Assembly (NCBI RefSeq): GCF_000007345.1
Contig: NC_003552.1
Location: forward strand, 4,216,001-4,280,000
Direction: 5' to 3'
Origin: Methanosarcina acetivorans C2A
GTDB taxonomy: Archaea; Halobacteriota; Methanosarcinia; Methanosarcinales; Methanosarcinaceae
DNA: 64,000 bases
A program made the position numbers and the translations under genes. The notes beneath the pieces were generated by a model. That model saw only the letters and a program-made list of their open reading frames with translations. It was not told where the DNA came from and ran no database searches. Below, piece after piece: positions 43,985 through 53,096 of the stretch. Within the stretch, counting starts at the first letter, position 1. Each line of letters begins with the position of its first letter.

Positions 43985-44764
43985 ATGGTAAAGTTGCAGG
44001 TAAAAGACGTAGTCTTCGGGTATACGGGCACTAATATTCTGAAGGATATCTGCCTTGAGATCCGGGCTTCGAGCCTGGTCAGCATTGTAGGTCCCAACGG
44101 GGCCGGGAAGTCTACACTTTTAAAATGTATCGACAGGATCCTGAATGTAAAAACCGGGAAAATCACTGTTGACGGCAAGGACATTAAGCAGATGGGTCGG
44201 CTGGAAGTTGCAAAAAACGTGGCTTATGTCCCTCAGAGTTCGAACCGGGTATTTCCGACTACCGTTTTTGAGACCGTGATGATGGGAAGGCGCCCTCACC
44301 TCAGCTGGTTCGACAGCAAAAAAGATGAAGAAAAGGTCTGGGAAGTTCTGGAAATGCTGGGGATAGAAGACCTGTCTCTCTCTATTTTCAATGAACTGTC
44401 GGGGGGACAGCAGCAGAAAGTGTTGATTGCAAGGGCTCTTGTCCAGGAGACAGGAGTAATTCTCCTGGATGAGCCGACCAGCAACCTTGATATCTGGCAC
44501 CAGCTGGACGTCATGGAAACGGTAAAGAAACTTGTACGGGAAAAGCAGGTAACAGCAATCATGGCAGTCCATGACCTGAACCTTGCTTCCAGGTATTCGG
44601 AGAGTATAATCATGATGCAGCAGGGAAAAATCATTGCTGCGGGCTCCCCTGGCTCGGTTCTTACCTCAGAGAACATAGCAGAGGTTTACGGGGTCGAGGC
44701 CCGTATAAGCACACACGCCGAAGTTCCGTATGTCGTGCCTCTGAGGCAGCTTGAAATTGCCTGA
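43985..44764 (+). CDS. FecE/BtuD-type ABC ATPase
   Basis: A 259-residue ATPase: Walker A G-P-N-G-A-G-K-S-T, Q-loop Y-V-P-Q-S, signature L-S-G-G-Q-Q-Q-K-V, Walker B I-L-L-D-E-P-T-S-N-L-D and the H-loop V-H-D-L-N. The subfamily energises FecCD permeases. ATG 43985 is chosen because the sequence upstream in frame is repeat-derived; a start within the repeats would add up to 33 Lys/Glu/Gly residues. It completes the four-gene importer begun at 40782. Confidence 0.93.
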   Translation: MVKLQVKDVVFGYTGTNILKDICLEIRASSLVSIVGPNGAGKSTLLKCIDRILNVKTGKITVDGKDIKQMGRLEVAKNVAYVPQSSNRVFPTTVFETVMMGRRPHLSWFDSKKDEEKVWEVLEMLGIEDLSLSIFNELSGGQQQKVLIARALVQETGVILLDEPTSNLDIWHQLDVMETVKKLVREKQVTAIMAVHDLNLASRYSESIIMMQQGKIIAAGSPGSVLTSENIAEVYGVEARISTHAEVPYVVPLRQLEIA

Positions 44765-45078
44765 GGAGCAGGTCTGGGAATGGGAACCTTAAGGTTAAAA
44801 ACTCAGTTTTGAGGTTGAAAATTTTGTTTCCCGGGGTTCGGGATCAATTTTACATCCAGTCTTACGCTCAGCCCTTCAGCTTTACATCTGGGTTTGCCTG
44901 TTTTTAAGCTATTCGGGGAGTATACGGTTTCTGCTGAATAACCGGAAACTGGTTTTTGTTTGAACTCAATTTAAGTTGATTTAATCGCAAATCTATTTTT
45001 TAAAAAGATACATATAGAAGATTCCACCAGTTAATATATAGTATAATATTAACCCAATTTTACTGGAGATGAATCGAA
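44765..45078 (+). other. Gap with promoter of the DUF4177-like gene
   Basis: About 310 bases without a gene. TTAATATATAGTATAATATT (45031-45050) is a strong archaeal TATA region 30-45 bases before ATG 45079. Confidence 0.6.
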
Positions 45079-45264
45079 ATGACCATCTGGGAATACGATG
45101 TTAAAGAGATTAGGTTCAGTGAGTGGTCAAAAGCAAAAGAAGATCTTAACAACCTGGGAGTTGAAGGTTGGGAGCTGATCAGGTTTTCAAACGAGATCGA
45201 CGAAAACGGCATGATCACAGCGGTTTTCAAAAGGTCCGTTGATTATGTTGATGCAGCCTTCTAA
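45079..45264 (+). CDS. DUF4177-like small protein
   Basis: A 61-residue protein with the DUF4177 pattern: W-E-Y-D-V-K-E-I at the start, L-N-N-L-G-V-E-G-W-E-L-I in the middle and V-F-K-R near the end. It is a single small beta-alpha-beta domain of unknown role. It has a clear ribosome-binding site (TGGAGATG) and a strong TATA promoter, so it is likely well expressed on its own. Confidence 0.75.
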   Translation: MTIWEYDVKEIRFSEWSKAKEDLNNLGVEGWELIRFSNEIDENGMITAVFKRSVDYVDAAF

Positions 45265-45594
45265 AACCCTTTTTTTCTGATTTATCATTTCCTGTTTTGT
45301 TTTCTTCTTCGTAATAATTTCGGTCGTCCACTATTAGATGGCTGATATCCCTGGTTGATCTGCCCGAGTTGGCCCACCCTGGTTTTGCCCTGGGATCAAA
45401 AGAAATTGAAAATTTCCTGGAAGGTGAACTGCAAGTGCAAAAACACAGGGTCTTTTTTGTTCTGCTTTGTTTTGCTCAGGAGGACCAATGAACAATTCTC
45501 AGTTCTTTGCAGAGGAAAGAGGTTTTTCCAGAAGAATTAGTAAGCAAAAATATAAGCCTGAAAGCTAAAATTACTGCATGTGTCTTCGGTTAAG
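45265..45594. other. Intergenic region
   Basis: About 330 bases with a T-rich stretch after the DUF4177-like gene. Short frames are present but none is supported. Confidence 0.5.
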
Positions 45595-45723
45595 AGCCTA
45601 TCCGAAAAGTCAGTAATGCATGTTGAAAAGTCACAATAGGTTTATACAATCGGTGTATCTGTTCCGGTTTTTTATATTGCATTTTGTAAGAGTTATAGCA
45701 GGGAACCACTTTTCGGATAGGCT
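45595..45723. mobile_element. 129-bp MITE-like element
   Basis: Ends AGCCTATCCGAAAAGT (45595-45610) and ACTTTTCGGATAGGCT (45708-45723) are perfect 16-bp inverted repeats. There is no coding capacity. TTA/TAA-type flanks are present but a target duplication is not certain. Confidence 0.8.
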
Positions 45724-45726
45724 ATA

Positions 45727-45951
45727 AGTTGATGAATCGTGACAAATTGCCTCTATTTCCACAACAGTTGTTGAATTTTTTTAGAATATTGTATTTTTAG
45801 AATATTGTATTTTTAGAATATTGTAATATGTAACAGGGCATTGTTTTCATACAAACAGGCCAGAATTTAAGGCCGGCTTCTAATGCAAAGTAGATAGCTT
45901 TCAGGCAAGAAAATTCCTTAACCGATGACCAATGACCGGGCTTTTAATAAT
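45727..45951. repeat. Repeat A, left copy (about 200 bp)
   Basis: Closely matches 54222-54412 in the same orientation, roughly 80 percent by eye. This copy also holds three tandem TTTTTAGAATATTGTA units (45777-45826). On the minus strand a conserved peptide track is visible in both copies (H-W-S-S-V-K-x-F-S-C-L, K-F-W-P-V-C-M-K), so the repeat may derive from a coding element. Confidence 0.75.
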
Positions 45952-45974
45952 GACCTGCCTCGTGGTATCTTAAG

Positions 45975-46010
45975 AATCTCCTGTACAAATCCTCCAAAAT
46001 ACTCAAAACA
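45975..46010 (-). repeat. Short remnant of IS21-type istA
   Basis: A 36-base stretch (ATCTCCTGT...TCCTCCAAA...TACTCAAAA) matches the istA gene near 23122-23157 with three or four differences. It marks an older IS21-family insertion next to the transporter cluster. Confidence 0.6.
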
Positions 46011-46066
46011 GCCGGCCTGAGTCTGTATTTTCCGTAGAATCTGTATTTTCGTAATAATTAGCTCAC

Positions 46067-46825
46067 TTACTTGTAGGCAATTACACGAAATTTTTTTCCC
46101 TGATACCCGTATCTCCAGAATTCAAGACGTAATGGACTGTTGCGGAAAGAATCTTTTGTCACCTCAACTTTTGAAAAACCTGCCTTCAGCAACAGTTCCC
46201 GATCATATTGCGGTCGCCTGTGCCTAATCATCGGCAGTTGCTCGAATCCGTTGCCTGCGGAACTATGATGTTGTTTTTTCCGTTGTTTTCCTTCCGTAAA
46301 GAGATTAATCAGGTCTGAGGTCGATTTCAATACGTAGTAACGAAAAGACGATTGATCCCGCCTGTAATCGCCATCATAAATGACGATTTTACCACCCGGT
46401 TTCAGCAGATTTTTCCACCTGAGGAAAGCGCCCTCAGGGTCATAGAGTGTCCAGACAACATCACGCGATACTATGGCGTCAAGGCTGTCTTCCTTCTCTT
46501 TATCCAAAAGCACGGCGTCACCTTTATACACTTTTGCATTTAAAGTCTCGTTTTTGATATTGGTGCCGGCGCGCTTTACCATTCCCTCAGCGCCATCAAC
46601 AGCTGTTACATTATGTTTTAACCTGGCAAGCATAACTGTAAAAAATCCCGGTCCACACCCGACATCAAGTACATGTAACGGTTCCTCACCAAGCACCTGC
46701 CGAAGTTCATCCTGCCAATGTTTTACGTCTTTTTTATTGCTTAGCTGTTTTTGAATCCCCCGGTCATAACCCCCGGCATCGGCAGACCAGGCTGTTTCGA
46801 TCCGTTCAAACAAGGTTTCCTGCAT
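46067..46825 (-). CDS. Class I SAM-dependent methyltransferase (last gene of minus-strand transporter cluster)
   Basis: A 252-residue methyltransferase: V-L-D-V-G-C-G-P-G-F-F-T-V (motif I, about residues 50-62), acidic V-D-G-A-E-G-M, V-W-T-L-Y-D-P-E-G-A-F and L-K-P-G-G-K-I-V-I-Y-D-G-D. The C-terminal R-P-Q-Y-D-R-E-L-L-L-K-A-G-F-S-K-V resembles the same region of the methyltransferase at 52347. The two are paralogues at the two ends of the operon. ATG 46825 with GGGGGCAAAGC before it is the start; it lies 12 bases after the binding-protein gene. The substrate is unknown, perhaps a transported ligand. Confidence 0.88.
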   Translation of the reverse strand: MQETLFERIETAWSADAGGYDRGIQKQLSNKKDVKHWQDELRQVLGEEPLHVLDVGCGPGFFTVMLARLKHNVTAVDGAEGMVKRAGTNIKNETLNAKVYKGDAVLLDKEKEDSLDAIVSRDVVWTLYDPEGAFLRWKNLLKPGGKIVIYDGDYRRDQSSFRYYVLKSTSDLINLFTEGKQRKKQHHSSAGNGFEQLPMIRHRRPQYDRELLLKAGFSKVEVTKDSFRNSPLRLEFWRYGYQGKKFRVIAYK

Positions 46826-46836
46826 GCTTTGCCCCC

Positions 46837-48453
46837 TTACTTTGCCATGGTGAGCATCTGCCACTCTATGCCTTCATAGTTCGTCGGTGCAACTGTCACG
46901 TTTTGCAAGCGGGTATTATATGCATACTGTTTATTGGGATAGCACAGAGGAACAACAAGCGCCTCGTCGTTGATCAGCTCAAATATCCGATCATACTTTG
47001 CCTGACGTGTTGTCTCATCCTGTGTTTTAATGACCTCGTCAAGATATGTATTTAGCTGCGGGTCATACCAGCACACGGAAGTGCTGCCCTCGGTCTGATA
47101 AAACATGGAGCGCAAAAATCCGTGCGGATTCCATGAATCCTCGTATGTGCGGTAAATAATCATGTCAAAATCCCGGTTTTTCCAGATCGCGTCATAGTAG
47201 GCCGAAGTGTCCCGTTGTTCAAGCTGGATATCAATTCCTACCTCTCTGGCAGCTGCCTGCATGTATTCGCACATAGATTTCCAGCTTGCATATTCCTCAG
47301 ACTGGAAAACAAGCTTAAGAGACAGCGGTACCCCGTCTTTCTCAACAATGCCGTCCCCATTACTGTCCGTATATCCCGATTCGGCCAGCAGTTCTCTGGC
47401 TTTTTCCGGGTTATAGGAGTATCCCTCGCTGTTTTCGTCAGTGACGTACGGTACCGTCTCAGGTAAAATGCCTTTCGCGGCAACTCCGTCACCTCCAAGT
47501 ATATTTTCCACGATACTGTCTTTGTCTATTGCATAATTTAACGCAAGACGAACATTTTTATCCTGCAGAGCTTCATTTTCTTGATTTAGCATGAGGAAAA
47601 ATCCCATTGTACCTTCAGCGGTTTTAACGGCAAGATTTTTTGAGGACTCGATGATTGATTTGCTTTCTGCGGGCAAATCGGCAAGAGAAAGGTCGGCTTC
47701 TCCGGCCTGAAGCGCCATAATTCTTGATTCGCCGTCAGTAACTTTTCTGATGGTTATCTTTTTAATATCCGGTTTTGTTCCGTAGTAATACGGATTGGGC
47801 ACCATGACCACTTCTTCTTCGGGGACATAACTCTCCACCATCCACTCCCCTGTTCCGATCATTTTTATAAAGTTGCCGTTTGCATCAAATGAATTCTCAG
47901 ATGCGCTGCGGAACGGCCGGGGATAGGTCAGTTCGATTAATACGGGGTAGCTGTTTTCCTTAAATGTCAGCCTGACCGTGTAGTCGTCTAATTTTTCCAC
48001 ATTTGTAAGCGGTGTGGAAAATCTCGTGGGATCCCAGCGCTTTGCACTGCTTACCACGCTGTCAGCGTTAAAGCCGGTACCATCTGAAAATTTGACATCT
48101 TTACGTAAGTAGAAAGTATACTGCGTTCCATCATCGCTGATATTCCAGCTCTCAGCAAGCCCAGGCTCAATCACGCCGTCTTTTCCGTATTTGACCAGCG
48201 GTTCGTACACCATTTCGTAAAGGCACATTTCCGTGCTGGATTCTATCGGGCTGGCATCTTCCGGATTCAGTTTGCCGGAAACCATAATTGTAATGGAATC
48301 GGACTGATTACTGACGGTCGTGACGGGGGCAGCTGAAGAAACAGAAGTGTCGTTAGGAGCATTGTTTGATGCTTGATTTGAGATGCATCCGCTCAGCAAT
48401 AGCACCAGTGAGAGTGCTGACACGGTAATTGCCCAGATATATTTTTTCTTCAT
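46837..48453 (-). CDS. nikA: NikA-like substrate-binding lipoprotein
   Basis: A 538-residue class II extracellular binding protein (SBP family 5). It has a lipobox L-L-L-S-G-C near residue 23, a Ser/Asn/Thr linker, M-V-Y-E-P-L-V-K-Y-G, P-G-L-A-E-S-W, and Y-P-R-P-F-R, which matches the Arg-bearing nickel-site loop of NikA. It also has R-T-Y-E-D-S-W-N-P-H-G-F-L-R-S-M, similar to the NikA H-R-T-W region. These support a nickel or metallophore ligand over peptides. A Gly-Asp-Gly EF-hand-like loop lies near residue 365. Confidence 0.85.
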   Translation of the reverse strand: MKKKYIWAITVSALSLVLLLSGCISNQASNNAPNDTSVSSAAPVTTVSNQSDSITIMVSGKLNPEDASPIESSTEMCLYEMVYEPLVKYGKDGVIEPGLAESWNISDDGTQYTFYLRKDVKFSDGTGFNADSVVSSAKRWDPTRFSTPLTNVEKLDDYTVRLTFKENSYPVLIELTYPRPFRSASENSFDANGNFIKMIGTGEWMVESYVPEEEVVMVPNPYYYGTKPDIKKITIRKVTDGESRIMALQAGEADLSLADLPAESKSIIESSKNLAVKTAEGTMGFFLMLNQENEALQDKNVRLALNYAIDKDSIVENILGGDGVAAKGILPETVPYVTDENSEGYSYNPEKARELLAESGYTDSNGDGIVEKDGVPLSLKLVFQSEEYASWKSMCEYMQAAAREVGIDIQLEQRDTSAYYDAIWKNRDFDMIIYRTYEDSWNPHGFLRSMFYQTEGSTSVCWYDPQLNTYLDEVIKTQDETTRQAKYDRIFELINDEALVVPLCYPNKQYAYNTRLQNVTVAPTNYEGIEWQMLTMAK

Positions 48454-48480
48454 TTCTCCTTCTCCTTTTCTATAATGGCT

Positions 48481-49446
48481 TTATACGATATGACATGCTA
48501 CAAAATGACCGCTTGCGACCTCTTTTAGCAATGGCTCTTCATTTATGCAACGTTCCGTACAGTAAGGACAGCGTGGAAAGAACCGACAACAGTGTCTTGA
48601 ATCAGGTATAACTGTTGTATCGATTATGCTCTCCATCGTGCATTTTTTTCTTTCCGAAGGCATCTTTGCCGGTATACACGAAAGCAGCAGGTTGGTGTAC
48701 GGGTGAAGTGCATCCTGCATCGATTTTTTCTTTAAATCGATTTGCTCCATTATCTTACCCGCATACATAATGGCCATCATATCGCAGACATAAGGCACGC
48801 AGTTAAGGTCGTGGGTGATAAACAGGTAGGTTAAACCAAATTTATTTCGTAAATCATTAAGTAAAGTCAGAATTTGTTTACGCAGTGAATAATCAAGGCT
48901 GGAAACGGGTTCGTCGCAAACAACAAACTCCGGGTGAAGAACAAGTGCACGTGCAATATTGACACGCTGGCGCTGCCCTCCGCTCAACTCCTTTGGATTT
49001 CGCTGCGCGTATAAGGCATCCAGTCCCACCTGTTCCAATATTGTCTCAATTTTTTCTAAGCATTCGGTTTTTGATACTTGCTCGCTGTTTTTAATGACCT
49101 CGGCAATACTTTCGCCTACGGTATAGGACGTATCAAAAACGCTGCTGCTATTTTGAAAGATCATCTGGATATTACGTCGTAGTGGGCGCATTTTTCTAAG
49201 GGAAATATTTGAGATTGGTCGGCCCCGGAACAGTACATCTCCTTCAGTCGGCGTTTCCAGTCCGGCCGTCATCCTGCCAAGTGTGCTTTTTCCGCTTCCG
49301 CTCTCCCCTACAAGGCCTATCGAACATCCCTTCTGAATTTTGAGAGATACCCCGTTTACGGCAGACACCTGCTCTCGCTTTTTTATGAACAAATTTTGTT
49401 TTTCGTAGGATTTTCGTATGTTTTGGGTTTCCACCAATACTTCCAT
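48481..49446 (-). CDS. nikE: Nickel/oligopeptide ABC importer ATPase, NikE/OppF-type
   Basis: A 321-residue ATPase: Walker A G-E-S-G-S-G-K-S-T, L-S-G-G-Q-R-Q-R-V-N-I signature, Walker B F-V-V-C-D-E-P-V-S and I-T-H-D. A C-terminal oligopeptide-type domain carries C-C-R-F-F-P-R-C-P-Y-C and C-I-N, a possible iron-sulfur cysteine group. ATG 49446 is chosen over TTG 49452. The codon use differs from the plus-strand system and looks bacterial. Confidence 0.88.
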   Translation of the reverse strand: MEVLVETQNIRKSYEKQNLFIKKREQVSAVNGVSLKIQKGCSIGLVGESGSGKSTLGRMTAGLETPTEGDVLFRGRPISNISLRKMRPLRRNIQMIFQNSSSVFDTSYTVGESIAEVIKNSEQVSKTECLEKIETILEQVGLDALYAQRNPKELSGGQRQRVNIARALVLHPEFVVCDEPVSSLDYSLRKQILTLLNDLRNKFGLTYLFITHDLNCVPYVCDMMAIMYAGKIMEQIDLKKKSMQDALHPYTNLLLSCIPAKMPSERKKCTMESIIDTTVIPDSRHCCRFFPRCPYCTERCINEEPLLKEVASGHFVACHIV

Positions 49447-49457
49447 GACCAAACCTC

Positions 49458-50270
49458 TTAGAGCGCCGCCGCCAGTAATTTGCGTGTATACATATTTTGT
49501 GGATTATAGAATATGTCGTCTACCGTGCCTCTTTCCACAATCTGTCCGTCTTTCATGATACACACCTCGTCTGCTATTTCTGCGACGACTCCCAGATCAT
49601 GAGTAATAAGCAGAATTGCAGTTCCGTCTCTCTTCCGCATCGAATCCAGTTGATACAGAATTTGGGCCTGAACCGTTACATCAAGAGCGGTCGTTGGCTC
49701 ATCTGCAATGAGAAGCGGTGGGTGGAAAACACTTGCGATGGCAATCATAACCCGCTGACACATCCCTCCGCTCAGCATAAAAGGGTATTTTTTCATCAAT
49801 TCCTCCGGCTGCGGTAGGCTGACCGCCAGAAGTTGATTAAGTGCAATGGCACGAGCTTGTTTTTTTGTTATTTTTTCATGTATCAGGATCGTCTCCATTA
49901 ACTGCTCTCCAATAGTTAATAACGGATTCAGCGAATCAATCGGATCCTGAAAAATAATTCCGGCATGGTTTGATATGTAAGACCGCATATCTTTTTTAGG
50001 TATAGAGAGTACATCCATCCCTGCAAGGTAAATCTCACCACTTGAAATGATAGCGTTTTTATCCTGAATACCCATTACCGCAAGTGCGACAGTGGATTTT
50101 CCACTGCCGCTTTCCCCAACGAGTGCGGTGATTTTTCCCATTTTAGCAACAAGGTTCAAGTCTACCACGGCGTGGATGTTTTGATCCGGCATGACATAGT
50201 CCAGAGAAAGGCCCCGGATATCTAATGCCGCTTTTTCACTCTGAGCTCCCTGTTCAGTCTTGTATTGCAT
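49458..50270 (-). CDS. nikD: Nickel/oligopeptide ABC importer ATPase, NikD/OppD-type
   Basis: A 270-residue ATPase with Walker A G-E-S-G-S-G-K-S-T, F-Q-D-P-I-D-S-L-N-P Q-loop, signature L-S-G-G-M-C-Q-R-V, Walker B L-L-I-A-D-E-P-T-T-A-L-D and H-loop I-T-H-D-L-G. It is shorter than OppD and lacks the long C-terminal oligopeptide domain. Its start overlaps the end of the permease gene by 17 bases. Confidence 0.9.
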   Translation of the reverse strand: MQYKTEQGAQSEKAALDIRGLSLDYVMPDQNIHAVVDLNLVAKMGKITALVGESGSGKSTVALAVMGIQDKNAIISSGEIYLAGMDVLSIPKKDMRSYISNHAGIIFQDPIDSLNPLLTIGEQLMETILIHEKITKKQARAIALNQLLAVSLPQPEELMKKYPFMLSGGMCQRVMIAIASVFHPPLLIADEPTTALDVTVQAQILYQLDSMRKRDGTAILLITHDLGVVAEIADEVCIMKDGQIVERGTVDDIFYNPQNMYTRKLLAAAL

Positions 50271-51123
50271 TTTTCAGTCCTTCCCCCAGAAGATTAAATG
50301 CCATGACTGTAAAGAGAATTGCAATTCCCGGATAAATCATCAACTGCGGCTGTGTCTGCATAAATTCTTTGCTGTCGCTGAGCATAATACCCCACTCGGG
50401 AGTAGGCGGCTGTGCACCCAGGCCGATAAAAGAAAATGATGCGATAGCCAGTATAATCGAACCGATTTCAAGTGTGGCCATTACAATAATCGGGGAGGCG
50501 ATATTGCGAAGTATATGCCGAAAAATAATCTGACAGTGAGTGCAGGCGGCTGCTTTTGCTGCAAGCATAAAATCCTGCTGCTTTATCTGCATCGCCATAC
50601 CACGTATTATTCTTGCATAAGGTGCCCACCACACACTGGCCATGGCGATAATCATATTTTTCACACTGGGTCCCAGCATACCGGCGATGGCTAATGCCAT
50701 CAGAAAAGTCGGAAGTGATAGAAATATGTCGGTAACCCGCATAATAAACGTGTCCATGCGACCGCCTGCATACCCGGACAGGAGCCCTATCGGAGTACTA
50801 ATTGCCATCATAAGGCCCAGCACGCACAGGCTGTATATCAGTGACATCCGGGCGCCCCAAATCAGACGGGATGCAATGCATCGCCCCAGATTGTCGGTGC
50901 CAAGCCAATATAACGAGCTTGGACCTTTGAAACGCATTGACATATTTACCTTAAGAGGGTCATTTGGCGCGATTACGGATGCAGCTATGGCAACGAAGAT
51001 GATCAGAGCCACTATCAAAAGACCGAAAACTGCTGCTTTTTGCGTAAGTATACGATTTTTAATGCCATCGGATGAACGAAACCATGCATTCGATCTCTTT
51101 ATTGCTTGAGTTTTGACCTGCAT
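50254..51123 (-). CDS. nikC: Nickel/oligopeptide ABC importer permease, NikC-type
   Basis: A 289-residue permease: N-terminal cytoplasmic extension, first helix about 31-52, then F-K-G-P-S-S-L-Y-W-L-G-T-D-N-L-G-R-C, and the coupling loop A-A-K-A-A-A-C-T-H-C-Q-I-I-F-R-H-I-L-R-N. It ends with P-P-T-P-E-W-G-I-M-L and a final helix. The family subunit pairs with the NikB-type protein. It starts 13 bases after that gene. Confidence 0.9.
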   Translation of the reverse strand: MQVKTQAIKRSNAWFRSSDGIKNRILTQKAAVFGLLIVALIIFVAIAASVIAPNDPLKVNMSMRFKGPSSLYWLGTDNLGRCIASRLIWGARMSLIYSLCVLGLMMAISTPIGLLSGYAGGRMDTFIMRVTDIFLSLPTFLMALAIAGMLGPSVKNMIIAMASVWWAPYARIIRGMAMQIKQQDFMLAAKAAACTHCQIIFRHILRNIASPIIVMATLEIGSIILAIASFSFIGLGAQPPTPEWGIMLSDSKEFMQTQPQLMIYPGIAILFTVMAFNLLGEGLKNAIQD

Positions 51124-51135
51124 CCTTTGTTCCTC

Positions 51136-52065
51136 TCATTCATATCTAAGACGCGGATCAATGATGCCGCATACAATATCTACTGTCAGGTTAATTAGCA
51201 CCATCAAAACAGCCATAAACAGCACATATCCCTGGACTACCGGGTAGTCTTTGAGTTTAACCGATTCGAGTGCCAGGTTTCCAAGTCCGTTCCATGAAAA
51301 TATCGATTCAATAATGGCAGATCCGGCTAACAAAGAGCCGAATCCGATTCCAAGCTTGTTGATTACAGGGAGCGTTGCGTTTTTCAGAGCATGTTTTGTT
51401 ATAATTTTATATTCGCTAACGCCTTTTGCTCTGGCTGCACGGATATATCCTTTGTTCAGTACTTCCTCCATATTTGTACGAATAAGTCGGACATAAATCC
51501 CCCCACTGCATATAGACATTGTGAGAGCAGGTATTATTGGAAATTTCATTGAACTTCCACCAAGCACCGATATTAGTCCAAGCCGAGCGCCGAAAATATA
51601 CAGTAAAATGAGTCCCAACCAGAATTCGGGCATTGATACACTCCAAAAACAGTATATTCTGGAAACCTTGTCGATCCACGAGTCGGAAAACACCGCTGAT
51701 AAAATCCCGAGAGTAAATGAAATTATAACTAAAAACAATAGTGCGAGAAGTGCCAGCTGTAATGTTTTAGGAAAATATCGAACGATTTCCTCAACTACCG
51801 GCCTGTCATTTGAATAAGAAAAGCCCAAGTCACCCCTCAACGCATCTTTAAGCCAGCTGAGGTATCGGACGAGCACCGGCCTGTCAAATCCCATTTCTAC
51901 TCGTATTTCCTCAATCTGCTCATATGTTGGCCTGTCATATTTCTTTTCAGCTAGCGTACGTGCCGTGTCGCCGGAAGACATGCTGCCAAGGGTAAAAGTT
52001 ATTAATGAAACAGCTAGGAGTACCGGAATCAATGTGAATAACCGTTCGCCTATGTCTTTAAGCAT
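51136..52065 (-). CDS. nikB: Nickel/oligopeptide ABC importer permease, NikB-type
   Basis: A 309-residue permease from ATG 52065, which follows GGAGATGAAGTA. It shows L-F-T-L-I-P-V-L-L-A-V-S-L in the first helix, M-G-F-D-R-P-V-L-V-R-Y-L-S-W-L, G-D-L-G-F-S-Y-S, W-S-V-S-M-P-E-F-W-L-G, the coupling motif R-A-A-R-A-K-G-V-S-E-Y and S-I-F-S-W-N-G-L-G. It is the first intact transporter gene of the minus-strand operon. Confidence 0.9.
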   Translation of the reverse strand: MLKDIGERLFTLIPVLLAVSLITFTLGSMSSGDTARTLAEKKYDRPTYEQIEEIRVEMGFDRPVLVRYLSWLKDALRGDLGFSYSNDRPVVEEIVRYFPKTLQLALLALLFLVIISFTLGILSAVFSDSWIDKVSRIYCFWSVSMPEFWLGLILLYIFGARLGLISVLGGSSMKFPIIPALTMSICSGGIYVRLIRTNMEEVLNKGYIRAARAKGVSEYKIITKHALKNATLPVINKLGIGFGSLLAGSAIIESIFSWNGLGNLALESVKLKDYPVVQGYVLFMAVLMVLINLTVDIVCGIIDPRLRYE

Positions 52066-52221
52066 TACTTCATCTCCCGTGGCCTGTGACGTTACTCGCA
52101 GTTTGAACAGCATCTCATTTTTGAAACTGTGGCTCAATAATGTGGCTCAATAAGGGCTCTCTGAAAGCCGGGCTGCTTTATTAATTAGCCGTGGGTGTCG
52201 ACTTATACAATACGGACATTT

Positions 52222-52323
52222 TTAAAAACCGCACTTTGTGGACAAAAGCCCAACTGTTACTTTGCTTGCTACATCTTTTTTGAATCCACGCAGGAATCGT
52301 ACAAGCCGTAAATGTTTTGCCAT
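52222..52323 (-). pseudogene. Truncated N-terminus of an ABC exporter-like gene
   Basis: ATG 52323 opens a 33-residue frame (M-A-K-H-L-R-L-V-R-F-L-R-G-F-K-K-D-V then V-T-V-G-L-L-S-T). It resembles the start of the first transmembrane domain of CydDC/lipid-exporter-type ABC proteins and then stops. It begins 24 bases after the methyltransferase stop. It is probably a leftover of a gene once present in the operon. Confidence 0.4.
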
Positions 52324-52346
52324 AAGACGCAACTAGTGTGTCCCCT

Positions 52347-53096
52347 CTATTTTTCTCCTCCTGCTAAAAACGGAGGGTGCATACTGTTTCTATCCTGTTG
52401 CTCTTCATTTAGTACTCGTTCACCTACTGAAGTATCCGCAAATACCTTTGAAAATCCGAGTTTAAGCATTATATCCAAATCCCACTGCGGTCTGACTTTG
52501 TCACTCATAAACAGCTTCCGGCTGAGTGCATCGTCTTCGGCTTGATTCTTGTGCTGGTGCATTGGGTGCCCGTATTTCATGAGAACTTCTTTTTCCTTTT
52601 TCTCATAGGCTATTTTCAGATTCTCATCAAACCGGTGCAGATACCAGCAAGCGTCGAAGATAAGAATCCTCCCACCTGGTCTCAGGACTCGGTACCATTC
52701 TTTATATGCTCTGGCGGGGTCGTCAAGTGTCCACGTGAGATTGCGGCAAACTAACAGATCAAAACTATTATCCGGGAATTTCAAATTCTGACAATCCATA
52801 GTCATCAAATTTGCATTAACACCTTCACGTGCAAGGTTAAAACGTGCAAATTCGATCATATTTTCGGTTAAGTCTATACCGGTAACATTATGCCCGCCCT
52901 GAGTTAAGACGATTGGAAAAAATCCCGGTCCGGTGCCAATATCCAGTATATCAAGACAATCTCTGGAAGGGGCATATTCCAGTACCAAATCAGCCCATGC
53001 TTTTCTCTCAAAACCGTTTAGTTCATCTTCAATTGCTTCACTGTAACCTTGTGCCTCGCCTTCCCAATAATTTTTAATGCGGGTGTTTAAATTCAT
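52347..53096 (-). CDS. Class I SAM-dependent methyltransferase (first gene of minus-strand transporter cluster)
   Basis: A 249-residue methyltransferase: I-L-D-I-G-T-G-P-G-F-F-P-I-V-L (motif I, about 49-63), G-I-D-L-T-E-N-M, L-T-W-T-L-D-D-P-A-R-A-Y and L-R-P-G-G-R-I-L-I-F-D-A-C. A Trp/Tyr-rich linker and R-P-Q-W-D-L-D-I-M-L-K-L-G-F-S-K-V follow. It is paralogous to the gene at 46067. Both flank the importer, suggesting that they act on the same or related molecules. Confidence 0.88.
   Translation of the reverse strand: MNLNTRIKNYWEGEAQGYSEAIEDELNGFERKAWADLVLEYAPSRDCLDILDIGTGPGFFPIVLTQGGHNVTGIDLTENMIEFARFNLAREGVNANLMTMDCQNLKFPDNSFDLLVCRNLTWTLDDPARAYKEWYRVLRPGGRILIFDACWYLHRFDENLKIAYEKKEKEVLMKYGHPMHQHKNQAEDDALSRKLFMSDKVRPQWDLDIMLKLGFSKVFADTSVGERVLNEEQQDRNSMHPPFLAGGEK

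Noticed and set aside
46067-53096. Opine or staphylopine-type metallophore locus
   Set aside because: No opine dehydrogenase or nicotianamine synthase-like gene is present, so a named metallophore pathway cannot be claimed.
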